The notes under the pieces are model-generated. The model was not told the DNA's origin. It searched no databases and saw only the letters and a program-made list of their open reading frames with translations. Below, piece by piece: positions 45,485 to 54,892 of a stretch of DNA of 64,000 bases. This DNA comes from Blastomussa wellsi (Eukaryota; Cnidaria; Anthozoa; Scleractinia; Plerogyridae). A program made the translations under genes and the position numbers. The stretch spans positions 11,672,121 to 11,736,120 of the forward strand of contig OX393564.1 of the NCBI GenBank assembly GCA_947652115.1. Reading direction: 5' to 3'. Within the stretch, counting starts at the first letter, position 1. Every line of letters starts with the position of its first letter.

Positions 45485-47273
45485 TGAGCGATAGTCAACT
45501 CGCTTGCGCCTCGTTGACTATTCGCTCATAGAAAACTAAGGCTCGTAGTCTAATTATTTATTATAACACAGCTAGCAGAGTCAGGCAATTCTGTATGGGT
45601 AAATGTGATCCATTTAAGCAAAAGAGAACTTTCCATGTAACATATCCTCGTCTAAACACAAGGAGGTTGGGAGAATTTGAGACAGTTATTCATTTTAAAT
45701 TTTCCCCCGCTCCGACTGTTTATATGAGGTTATGTAAACACAGAAAAATATGCCTGAACCTAAAACGTCAATACTGTGTTTACACACTCTCATCTAAACA
45801 TGCTGATAGCGCTAGCATGCATAAGCAAATCACTTCACCATTATTTTCTTTTCTCACACGTTTGGCTTAGGTTTTGACCTGCATTTCCACCAGCAGCCCT
45901 ATAAAACAATAACTGTTTCATGCTTTTAGCTGTGCACCATCGAATTATGGAAAGTTTGATGAGCACTAGACTGTCTCAAGAAGTCTTGTGCAATTGGAAT
46001 CTTGCCTGGGGGAGGGGGAACTCCCACTTGAAACAGAATAGTGGGTATGCTTGTTGTCTCGCTTTAGGGTGTAAATTTTGGATGTTTAGTCTTGCTTAGG
46101 GCGTTTTGGGCAAAACGCCAATATTTTATACTGTCATTGAGGTTTCATGAATTTTAGGGTTGCACACAAAGATATAGAGAAAAATAAATTATACTATTAG
46201 TATTTTGGTACCTGTAAGGGGTCACAAAAGGTCTGAACCAAGCCCAGATTAATTCATAAGGTCACAGATTTTACCATTCGATGTTGTGTGGAAATAGAAC
46301 ATGCATTAATTGGTATATATGGCAGCTATTAAATGCACTGACAAAATTTTATACCTTGAGGTGCATCCAGAGGTATTATTAAACTGCGTCTCCCAGTTTT
46401 GTCGCATGATGTATAAGATGTTTTGGGGTGTAAACATCTCAGCAAATGCTTTTCATTATCTTAAGCATAAACAATTCAAAAATCAACAGGTTAAGTAAAA
46501 TTATAAATAAAATAACTTATTTGCCACAATTTGATCTGCAGTATTAATTTTTGAGGAGAACTTGGTGCAGCATTCTCTAACCGTGTGGAGATAGCTTAAT
46601 AGTAGATCACTTGTTTTAGTTCAATGACGTGAATGACTTTAGTCGCAAAGAAAATAATATAGGCATACAACCCACCGCTGACTCTGTGTGTCTTGATATG
46701 ATCGGGGCATCTATCCAAAACTTCTGATTGATACACTTGTTGTTCAAAGACAACTGTTGCTCGTATGCAATGGTTTGTTAAGAGTTGCGGGAAAACTGTG
46801 CAACAAAGATGTATCAATTAGATCATCAAAATGATGAAACAGAGCCCATTTTTTGCCACACATAGAACAATGATATTTAAAGCCAGGAAAAGTATAATAT
46901 TACAAGTATTACTGCAAAGTTTAATGAAAATCCCATTATCTCACTAGATCTCCAATGTTTTACAAATTGATAAGAACTGAAATATTATTCCTACCTTGAA
47001 TTAATGGAAATGGCATTAACAACACTATAAATGAGTTACCCTGCATCCTAATGGTGATGGGCACTATTTCATGCACTTTGACAAACAACTTGTCCAGGCT
47101 TTGGGAAAAAGTGAATGGAGCAGACTTTGTCGGAGGATGTTTCTCCTCTTCAAAAATAACTTGCCATCCATAAATGCCTGGGAAGTCATAATTAGGCAAG
47201 GCTAATTGGACAAACATGGCTGCAGGAGGTAGATATAGGGGCTTGCAATTGATGTCTCCTCCTTGCTGTGGAT
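43865..47273 (-). CDS. p53/p63/p73-family transcription factor, DNA-binding domain, five exons, 5' end missing
   Basis: Join (minus) of 47040-47273, 46676-46795, 46355-46459, 44552-44660 and 43865-44018: 239 residues to the stop. Every junction is GT-AG and the split codons fit (V, D, A, D). The whole p53 DNA-binding domain is covered: [56 protein letters not shown]. Zinc ligands (Cys176, His179, Cys238 and Cys242 in human numbering) and DNA contacts Lys120, Arg248, Arg273 and Arg280 are kept. Cys277 is Ser and several other cysteines are replaced. Translation stops soon after the domain (THPIIIH), with ATTAAA 48 bases later, so no tetramerisation or SAM domain follows. It resembles the short p53-like paralogues of cnidarians (inference). 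The activation-domain exons were not found. Confidence 0.9.
44216..44335. repeat. Short fold-back element, in the intergenic-side intron of the p53-like gene
   Basis: GTTCTTCAAAGGGTGGATAA at one end and TCCTTTGAAGAAC at the other are inverted repeats. CACTATCCAGTGAATAG is mirrored by CTGAATAGCTGG and TGGATAGCACTG inside. It lies between the last two p53-family exons. Confidence 0.65.
44552..44660 (-). CDS. p53-family exon: FMCxSSC...NRRPIL core
   Basis: The acceptor is TTTTATTTTGTAG. It encodes [35 protein letters not shown]. It holds two zinc cysteines and the Arg equivalent to human Arg248. The donor is GA|GTAAGT. Exon boundaries agree with the family layout, where an exon begins just before this block. 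Confidence 0.92.
45003..45022. repeat. CAT microsatellite
   Basis: About six consecutive CAT units. Confidence 0.8.
45459..45553. repeat. Fold-back element, about 41-bp arms
   Basis: ATTAGACTACTCGCC...GATAGTCAAC is mirrored by GTTGACTATTCGCTCATAG...GTAGTCTAAT, with a spacer of about 13 bases. It lies in the intron between the p53-family exons at 44660 and 46355. Confidence 0.7.
46355..46459 (-). CDS. p53-family exon: middle of the DNA-binding domain
   Basis: The acceptor is TTTATGCTTAAG. It encodes [10 protein letters not shown] and [16 protein letters not shown], matching the HLIRVxxN...TxRxSVxVPYxxPQ region. The usual VPY Tyr is replaced by Leu. The donor is G|GTATAA. Confidence 0.82.
46676..46795 (-). 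CDS. p53-family exon: zinc-ligand segment 1
   Basis: The acceptor is TTTGTTGCACAG. It encodes [20 protein letters not shown] and CPDHIKTHR, matching the RAMxVYK...RCPxH region. Cys and His zinc ligands are present. The donor is G|GTGGGT. Confidence 0.88.
47040..47273 (-). CDS. p53-family exon: start of the DNA-binding domain
   Basis: The acceptor is TCTCTCTTTTCCAG. It encodes [19 protein letters not shown], then [18 protein letters not shown] and VPITIRMQ. The donor is G|GTAACT. The first two bases belong to a codon started in an upstream exon. The Met at 47217 is internal to the family alignment and need not be the start. Confidence 0.88.
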
Positions 47274-47374
47274 CTGGAAAAGAGAGAGAGAGTAAATTTA
47301 ATTTCTAGGGGTCGATAAATTATCTTGCGAAATGACGCCTTAAACGGCCCAGAACAGGCAAAAAGATAGCACAC

Positions 47375-47530
47375 ACGACTCATTTAACATTTCATCTGAA
47401 CGTTTATTGAACATGTAGGATAAACGTGGTACTTAGGGCAAATCGTGGCCAACTTGTTTACGTTCATCTATATTTCGTAATTGCTATTCGGTGTCACACA
47501 GCAAACTCAAACATCGGGTGGTGTGCCTGT
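47375..47530. repeat. Single arm of the 35-kb fold-back family
   Basis: GACTCATTTAACATTTCATC, CGTTTATTGAACATGTAGGA and AAACTCAAACATCGGGTG match the right arm of 35225-35855. The second arm is missing. Confidence 0.65.
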
Positions 47531-47746
47531 GGTTTCACTCTCCAGTTCTCAACAACAAGAAGACATTTTGAAATTTGTGTTTGAAGGTTAAGCTTTTCAA
47601 GAGACCTCAGCGCACCGAAATGAAGCTGGCATTGTACCCAGGTTTCTCTCACGAATAAGTTTGATTAATTCAGCTTTTATGAACACCCTCGGCCTGACGA
47701 GAACGAAGAGAGTGGTGAAGAGTATGATAGCGATGATTTTCTCCTC

Positions 47747-47788
<42 letters not shown>

Positions 47789-48960
47789 AGAAATTGCCCT
47801 CGTCGCTGCGCGACTCGGTATCAATGGAAACCCAAAAATAATGGTGTAGTTTTGTTACCGAGGACAATATCACTACACTGCCGCCTATCACTTAGGATGA
47901 CAAGGATGGAACTGGACTGAGATTTGAGAAAAAACTTGCCAGGTAAATGTCAATAAGGGAAAGCCAAGAAATGAAAGACTTCCATTGTAGCTTTGATATA
48001 ACGCAGCCGTGGGCGTTCTAAGAAAATTCAAGTACTCTTGGGAACACCAGGGTAAAGTAAATATTTCACTTTTGAATATGGATTTACGTCGTAATTATTG
48101 TTTAATGAACCAACTCCTTGTGTTATCATAACTTTTGCTCAAAAATTCGCCAGTTGATTTGCGCGCAGTAGTTGATTCACTTATGGCGACGTTTCTTGAT
48201 GCGATAGCAAAAGCTTTTCTTTTAAAAAGTATTACTGAACACAGTGTGTTTTATACCGCTATTTAAATAAAGTTCTTGTTTACGATAGCTTGTTGTCGCC
48301 GTAATTTTTCTTTTCTATTTAAAAGAGATCTCGCTTGGAAAGCCATCAGAATGCATTTGCAGCTTTTTCCTCGCGCTGCGTTTAACTCTTTAATTATAGA
48401 CTAGAAAAATCGCTTTAAGTTTACAATGGCTGAGTACTCGTTAAATATAATAAACAAATTACAGCATAGAAGGTGCTTTGTACGGATTATTATTCACTCG
48501 TCGCAAAACTTTGGAAAACTCACTCGTTCGCTGCGCTCACTCGTTTTTGCTACCCGTGAATAAAAATCCGTACGTCGCACTTTTTATGAACTAATCTATG
48601 TGTATGTAATGATGTATTTGATACCCTGAGATCTCAACTCAACAGCAGACTAGAGCAATAATGTTGATCCTTTCATTTGCAAGAAACTAGGCTATTTTGT
48701 GTATGAAGCATTGCAAATAAGAAAAACTTGTAATCTCACTTAATTTAATTTGATTAGTGATATTGTTTTCTTTTATATTTTAGTTATATATTGTTATTTT
48801 AGGTAATACCATCAATATACGGGAATACCAATAAATTGTTGTGGCTAACTTAAATTCCCACTCAGCCGGCGACGGTAGGACTAAGCGATGGTTTTGGCAA
48901 TTAAGCAAGCTCTTGGTGAAATCTCAAGACGATGGGAGTTTTTGAAGCGATTGAGTATAG
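47531..48960. other. No gene seen
   Basis: AT-rich. A short inverted pair (GTACGGATTATTATTCAC and GTGAATAAAAATCCGTAC) at about 48478-48575 marks another small fold-back unit. The missing 5' exons of the p53-like gene could lie here or further up but were not recognised. Confidence 0.4.
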
Positions 48961-48984
48961 CTGTGTTCCCTCGGCCCGACGTAA

Positions 48985-49170
48985 AGGCAGTGGCAAACGA
49001 GGACACAATGTTTTGTTGCTCATGACGTTTCCTCGTGCGCGCAAACAAGGAAACATTTGTTGCGGACACAAAATCTTTCTGAAGAAAATCAGAAACATGC
49101 GCGCGCGGCAAACGGGGAAAGATTTGTAGATGTCCGCAACAGTGTGTCCTCGTTTGCCACCGCCTTAACG
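48985..49170. repeat. Fold-back element
   Basis: GTGGCAAACGAGGACACA at the left is mirrored by TGTGTCCTCGTTTGCCAC at the right. Inner parts (GTGCGCGCAAAC / GCGCGCGGCAAAC) are also partly inverted. Confidence 0.65.
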
Positions 49171-49582
49171 TCAACTTCGCAAACTTCCACGCAAAACAGA
49201 CTCAAAGACCACGTTGTCTCGCGGGACACGGGACACTTTAAATTGTGACCACGAAGAAAAATAAACTCGACCGAAACTTCGCATGGGATAAGCAAGCTTA
49301 TTTACAACGATTCTACAATGAAGTACCAAAAAACTACATGACTTCTAACCACGCCCTCACCCAGCTACATGGAGACTTTACATCCTCTTCGATTCCTTAA
49401 ACTTTTTAAATCCTTTGCCTGAATTTGTTAAGAGTTCGATTTAAAAGATGTTGATCTCGTATAGCTTATGTATAGCTTGTAGATATAGGCAAAATTCAGT
49501 CTTTATTACCTTTCGTTGTTTCCTGTTGCTGTGCTGGGCGCGCTGTTTCATCCGGTGTTCTGAGCTGGTTGACAGTCACTGG

Positions 49583-49590
49583 TATAAAAG
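49583..49590 (+). promoter_or_regulatory. Candidate TATA box
   Basis: TATAAAAG in a GC-neutral context, about 55 bases before a 28-bp tandem repeat. No downstream coding exon is recognised, so it may belong to a solo LTR or be chance. Confidence 0.25.
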
Positions 49591-49638
49591 GCCATCGTAA
49601 TACGTAGGTTGGGCTAATGAATCGCCAGTTCATTCTTC

Positions 49639-49718
49639 TTCTCTTCGACATCAACTGAACCAACGCCTCTCTTCGACATCAACTGAATCAACGCCTCTCT
49701 TCGACATCAACTGAATCT
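49639..49718. repeat. 28-bp tandem repeat, three copies
   Basis: CTCTTCGACATCAACTGAA occurs three times at 28-base spacing, followed by TCAACG in the full units. Confidence 0.8.
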
Positions 49719-50417
49719 GCACAGACTTGGCTGTTTCCCAGCGTTGTATTTGAGACTGTCTCGCAAAACACTGATGAAACAAAAGATAATGAACACATTT
49801 CCCTTTGTTTTAAGTTGGAATTGATAATTTAATTGCCACCCAATCTTATCCACAGCTGCCTGTGACAACCGGTCAGTGACATTGCATGATAAGTTTGACT
49901 AACAAGATTTGTGTGAAATTCTTTGTGTGATAACGTGATAAGCACCAAGGACCGTAAATGATCTAATTAACGCCCACTCTCTATTTGCTTTCCGTGAAAA
50001 AAGTTCTTTTTCTTCATCTTACAGTCGTTTGATTACATAATAATGTAAATATTGACCACAGACTGAAACTCTCAGGAGTTACACCTAAATAAATATGCAA
50101 GATGAAGAAATTCGATAATTCGTCACGTCATCTGGCGACTTTCGAAATCTTTCTTGTCTTTCGCCGCGAACTAAAAATGAACTTAGCAAACACGAGTAGA
50201 AAAAGAAGACTTAAAATTAACTTTATGTTTATTTTCAACCATGAAAGTTTCTATTTAGCGATGGGCAAATTTATCCAGGGCAGGCATTCGAGACGAGAAC
50301 AACATTCCGATACGCGTCATTCAATATTTCCTCGAATGAACAGACAAAGAATGGCAGATTCTTTTCGGATTTTTACTTCCTCAGAAGAACATATCAGGCA
50401 GACTAATTAAAAAGACG

Positions 50418-50492
50418 GTTACGGGTGGCGGGTGGCGGGTGGCGGGTGACGGGTGGCGGGTGACGGGTGACGGGTGGCGGGTGGCGGGTGAC
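50418..50492. repeat. 7-bp G-rich minisatellite
   Basis: About ten units of GGGTGGC or GGGTGAC. Only one base varies (G/A), giving two interspersed unit types. The G-rich strand could form quadruplex structures. Confidence 0.88.
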
Positions 50493-50807
50493 CATTAAAA
50501 ATAGTTTTAATATCAAGTTACAGCGAAAGCATAACATATTAAGGTTCTTTTTTACACGAGCCCATTAAATGCTTTAACGAATTCTGAATTAAACTTCGAA
50601 CTTGAGCAGAATTCGTCTCTTCTGAGAGGGGGTGGGGAGGGAGAGGGGGTAAGGGTGTTTTCGTGAAGCCGTGATCCGGTTTTGCTGTGCTCTGTGAATC
50701 GTGATTTGATTAAAAACTGTTCCGTGAATCGTGATTGAAGTGTATTCCGTGAGGCGTGAAATGCAAAAGTCCTCGGCTGTGAATCGTGAATAGATAAGAA
50801 ATAAATC

Positions 50808-50817
50808 GTGAGTGTCT

Positions 50818-50864
<47 letters not shown>

Positions 50865-51047
50865 GTATAACAATATAATTTGGTTTTATCAACTGGGTTG
50901 ATAATGTCAATTGACGTTTCGAGCGTTAGCCCTTCGACGAAGGGCTAACTCTCGAAACGTCAGCTCTTGAATCTCTTTACGGTGGCCAATGCAATTGACA
51001 TTATCAACCCAGTTGATAAAACCAAATTATATTGTGAGTGTCTAAAG
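50808..51047. repeat. Hairpin element copy D with 13-14-bp target duplication
   Basis: GTGAGTGTCTAAA at 50808-50820 and 51034-51046 (one further G also matches) flank the element 50821-51033. The arms are inverted, the GGGGGTAAG end is longer, and the other end is AAATTATATT. Part of the inner arm is deleted compared with copy C. Confidence 0.82.
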
Positions 51048-51146
51048 TTGAGTTCGTAGCTGAATTTTACTGCATTGTGATCAGATTTTTTGCCATAACC
51101 GTAGTGAATTTTTCGTGATTCGCGAAATCGAAAATTTACTATCGTG

Positions 51147-51240
51147 ACTTAGGGCCTGATTACATGAGCCGGGCTGGCCCGGTTTGCCGGGATGGGTTTC
51201 TTTGTCGGCTAACCGGGCTGGCCCGGTTGTCATGTAATCG
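51147..51240. repeat. GCCGGGCTGGCCCGG repeat, inverted pair
   Basis: GATTACATGAGCCGGGCTGG at the left is mirrored by CCGGGCTGGCCCGG...CATGTAATC at the right. It is related to the 59-bp minisatellite at 54.9-55.26 kb. Confidence 0.6.
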
Positions 51241-51674
51241 CGAAGTTGATTTTTGTTGCGTTTAACAGACGTACCGAGGTCTCGGTAAACGGCCCACTCT
51301 CTAGTCTCTAGTCCGATCTTTGTCCCTCGTCGAAACTACTATTAGCTGTTCCTCTGTTGCACGAAAATGAGACTTAATTTTTATAGCGTGCAATAAATTC
51401 TCCGATCGCATAATGTTTGTTCAGGATTGGAATGATACATCAGATCCATCAAAAAAACTCCCTTACCGAAAAATATCGAGGGATCAAAAATTATCTCAAT
51501 GTCAAGTAGTGGTAGTAGTGGGGTCAAACAAATAACACCTGATCACCACAGTTTCAATTTCCTGTAACTCCCAGGTGAAAGAAGCTCTCTTTGCTCGCTT
51601 CTTTCACCTGGGAGTTACAGGAAAATGAAACTGTGGTGATCAGGTGTTATTTGTTTTGACCCCACTACTACTAC

Positions 51675-52037
51675 TTGAAGAACAACCCCTGGCAGGTTCG
51701 GACAATTAGACAGAAGCTGCAGTTCACAAGACAGAAGCACCGCCCAAAAATGCACGGAGAAAACAACTGTGTGTGGTTGATTCGAAATCGGCAAAGGAGC
51801 TGCGGAAAAAAGTGTGACGGAAAATATTGCTCGCAGCACAACTGGCAAATCAAAAAAGGAATGCAAAAGCCAGCACCATGCCGCAGCTGTGGCGTGGTGG
51901 TTTTGACCGAGTGGCGACTATGCGCGCATTGCGGCGGGCTCTCGCTTAAACAGCGGCTTCTTCGCATTGAGAAAAAAGCAAAGAAAAATTTTGAACTTGT
52001 TTTGCTCGAGCTGATGCACAAAAGAGCAACCAGTTAG
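51675..52037 (+). CDS. Small zinc-ribbon-like ORF in the composite element
   Basis: 120 codons. Cys/His pairs CGKKCDGKYCSQH and CRSCG...CAHCGG suggest two zinc-binding knuckles, followed by a Lys-rich tail. Probably an element-encoded protein; function unknown. It begins directly after the terminal repeat. Confidence 0.4.
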   Translation: MKNNPWQVRTIRQKLQFTRQKHRPKMHGENNCVWLIRNRQRSCGKKCDGKYCSQHNWQIKKGMQKPAPCRSCGVVVLTEWRLCAHCGGLSLKQRLLRIEKKAKKNFELVLLELMHKRATS

Positions 52038-52128
52038 AGATTTGCATCCAATTAGAGATTTGCACACTTGAAAACAACCAGTTAGAGAATTGCCCAAAAA
52101 GAAAATTATTTTTCCCGCACATTATACG

Positions 52129-52317
52129 ATGGCTGAGCAACCAACGTTGCAAGATTTAGAACAAACACTCGCGGAAATTGATATTGAAAAACTGTTAGAA
52201 CAAATACCAGAAATTCGGAATGTGTTTGATGAACTCCCCCCCGGAAGCCCGGAGTCTGCCCGAACCTTTGCTTCCAAAACCCTGGAGGCCCATTGCACCC
52301 CCAAGGGACATCACTAA
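52129..52317 (+). CDS. Short ORF truncated by an insertion
   Basis: ATG-started, 62 codons, acidic and amphipathic (LQDLEQTLAEIDIEKLLEQI). Its last codons and stop (GHH, TAA) come from the inserted element at 52308, so the original protein was longer. No domain recognised. Confidence 0.35.
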   Translation: MAEQPTLQDLEQTLAEIDIEKLLEQIPEIRNVFDELPPGSPESARTFASKTLEAHCTPKGHH

Positions 52318-52942
52318 ATCAAAAAAAATTTTCTACAAGTTCGAGTTTGAGTTCGAGTTCGAGTTCGAGTTCGAGTTCGAGTTCGAGTTCGAGTTCGAGC
52401 TCGTCCCCAGGGTCTCCACGTTTTTCAATATGGCGGCAGATCGAGTTCGCATACTATTTAGCGGCCATCGCTAACTGCAAAAAAGATGGTTATTCCCAGC
52501 TATTTTCCAATATCACGTATTAACGCCAACGACCGTATCCTTGAAACCTTGTTAAAACTATCAGAGGGTTCGTCAGTGCAAGTCAGCCATCAAATGATAG
52601 AGGTTGAGCCTTAATTAGCAGTTATAGGTAACGAGGCGATCAAAGAATTCTTCAATGCTGGTTTTCAGTATGCTGAAATTTTGGGTTTCCTATTCATCAT
52701 TAATGGCGTCTCTCTGAGGTTAGTGTTTCCCTCGTAGCCTTGAACATCAGATGATAGGCATTGATTCGTTGATAATCCCTCCTATGCAATCATATAAGTT
52801 GTTATATGTATATTCACAGCTTGAGGCAACTGAATGCTGAGCCCCCAATACTTTTGCACAATTCCACTCGAACTCGAACTCGAACTCGAACTCGAACTCA
52901 AACTCGAACTTGTAGAAAAATTTTTTTTGATTTAGTGATGTC
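52308..52942. mobile_element. Insertion whose terminal inverted repeats contain a GAGTTC microsatellite
   Basis: The left end GGGACATCACTAAATC is followed by A-rich sequence, CTACAAGTTCGAG and then about nine GAGTTC units. The right end is the exact mirror in order: GAACTC units, CTTGTAG, T-rich sequence, GATTTAGTGATGTCCC. The 450-base interior has no recognised coding region. Confidence 0.7.
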
Positions 52943-53245
52943 CCTTTGAAGCCACCGTAGGTGAAATGTAAAATTGTAGTGCTGACTGTCGATCAATTTG
53001 CTGGGCGCGATGATGGCCCGCTTGAACAACAGAAGCAGGATAGCCGCGTTTGTCGAAGAAATTGCACATTTCCTCTGATTTTAAGGAAAAATCAGAGTCG
53101 TCACTACAAAGACGGCGAAGTCTAAGAAACTGAGAATAAGGAATGAAATTCTTGACATGTGATGGATGTGAAGATGAATACAACAAATAGCTATGAGAAT
53201 CTGTGGGTTTGTAGTGCACAGAGTCGCAGAGAGAAAACAACGGTA
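52943..53245 (-). pseudogene. Penelope-like retroelement fragment
   Basis: The minus frame reads HYKPTDSHSYLLYSSSHPSH, IPYSQFLRLRRLCSDDSDF and FFDKRGYPASVV, a block characteristic of the reverse-transcriptase region downstream of the catalytic core in Penelope-like elements. Neither the YADD core nor a GIY-YIG endonuclease is present. Confidence 0.8.
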
Positions 53246-53249
53246 GAAT

Positions 53250-54540
53250 TCCATTCACACTCAGATCTTCAACGGCATGCCCAAAGGTGCGCCCAAGGGA
53301 ATACGAATATCTTTTGTCCGGGTGAAAAAGTCGAAGCCCCGGAGACAGCATTCGAAAAGACTTTCTATCAAAAAGATCGAGCTTCCTCAGAATCGCTCCT
53401 GTGGCTAGAACGAGAAGCCAAACGACGGAAAATTCACATCCACCACGCAATGTGTGGACACGGAGGTGAGAGGTGGGTCGAGCGTTGGCCGGTCGACGGT
53501 TACAACCATGAAACAAAGACCGTGTTTCAATATCACGGTTGCCGAAAATGTTTCCCGCACAATCGCGACAAAATCATCGCCCGTTTCAACCAAACGCGCG
53601 AAGACAGGTAGAAGGCCACGCAGAGGCGCACAAAAACTCTCCGGGAGGCCGGCTACCGCGTTGTCCAGGCTTGGGCGTGTCAAGTTGGGGAAATCGACGG
53701 AAAACTCCCGCAGACCAAAACCAAAAGTTACCCGCACGCAATCTTGTACGACTTCGAAGCGTTCGGCGACTCCAACCAGCGGAAGGAGCCAACATCCATG
53801 CTTAAGATCGAAAACGCGCAGGTGCCAATCTCGGTTAGCATCGGCGACACTCTCGAAAGAGAGCCAACCCACATCTGCGAACGAGACCCCGCAGAACTGG
53901 TCCGCAAGTTTATGGAAGAGCTGAAGAGGCGAGGAAAAAACATCCGGACCCAAGTCCGGGCTTAGTTTGTGCCAGAAGACGTGTGCCTGCTGCCGAAAAA
54001 GCAGTGGCTAAAACTTGATGAATGGTGCAACCAGGTGCCAGTCGTCGGGTTCAACTCGGGCAGCTACGATCTGCACTTGATCAAAAACCACTTCGTTGGC
54101 CACCTCGCTGACACAACCAACAAAATCAGAGTGGCGAAAAAGGGAAAAAAGATTATGTTCTTGCTGACCTGGGGCTTCCGTTTCCTCGACATAATCAATT
54201 ATCTTGGTCCGGGGACCAGCTACGAAAAGTGGGTCCGAGCCTATGGAAGTACAATGCAGAAATCGTGGTTTCCTTACGATTGGTTCGATTCGTCCGAGAA
54301 GCTTGACTATCCAGGTCTCCCAGACTATCCAGAGTGGTTCTCACGTCTGAAGAACGAGCATCTGCTCTCGAGAGAAGAATGGGAGGGGTGCAAGCGCCTG
54401 TTCGAAGAAAAAGGTATGCGCACTTTCGCGGACTGGCTACGTTTTTACAACAATCTCGACGTGGCACCTGGCCTCGAGGCTTTGGAAAAATGCGGGCCTT
54501 CTACACCGAAAATGGCATCGAAACCACGGGCTGGGGAGCG
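53250..54540 (+). pseudogene. Polinton/Maverick-type DNA polymerase B, two in-frame stops, truncated
   Basis: A single plus frame. It includes KRRKIHIHHAMCGHGGERW, VDGYNHETKTVFQYHGC followed by a shortened CxxCFPHNRD, then YDFEAFGD (exonuclease I-like), VVGFNSGSYDLHLIKNHF (exonuclease II-like) and LDIINYLGPGTSYEKW. TAG stops at 53609-53611 and 53963-53965 interrupt it without changing frame. The coding sequence runs into the terminal repeat at about 54545, so the palm domain is gone. Such protein-primed polymerases replicate Polintons; this copy is inactive. Confidence 0.8.
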
Positions 54541-54892
54541 AGCAAAGAGAGCTTCTTTCACCTGGGAGTTACAGGAAAATGAAACTGTGGTGATCAGGTG
54601 TTATTTGTTTGACCCCACTGCTACTACTACTACTCAAGTTATAGTACATAACAAAAACTGTGCATCAAAACTAGTCAAATATCAAGATGCAGAAGTTTCC
54701 AATCAAACAAGGAACTGACAACTGACAAATCAAAGGTGGCCCAAGCTCAGTTTATGAGTATCTGTACCATGTTGGCGTCATGCAACAGCAAAATGTAAGG
54801 ATTTGTATTGAGAAAACAGCAGTATTCAAAAATAATATTTAATAAAAAGATTTAAAACAAAATAGCTTACCTAGCTTCTGTAGTGTCTTTCT

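Larger units (their letters stand above)
51489..54641 (+). mobile_element. Composite element with about 95-bp terminal inverted repeats carrying Polinton-type polymerase remains
   Basis: The left end AGTAGTGGTAGTAGTGGGGTC is repeated inverted at the right end (GACCCCACTGCTACTACT, 54611-54636). A further inverted copy at 51597-51680 makes the left end a hairpin. Inside are a zinc-ribbon ORF, a short ORF, an inserted microsatellite-ended element, a Penelope fragment on the minus strand and a broken DNA polymerase B. No target duplication is clear. It is probably a non-autonomous or decayed derivative of a Polinton/Maverick. Confidence 0.6.

Noticed and set aside
50418..50492. Interstitial telomere repeat
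   Set aside because: The unit is GGGTGRC, not the animal TTAGGG.
51671..52021. Minus-strand open frame opposite the zinc-ribbon ORF
   Set aside because: The Cys/His pattern of the plus frame is more convincing.
53405..53953. Minus-strand open frame opposite the polymerase
   Set aside because: Shadow of the polymerase B frame, which carries recognisable exonuclease motifs.
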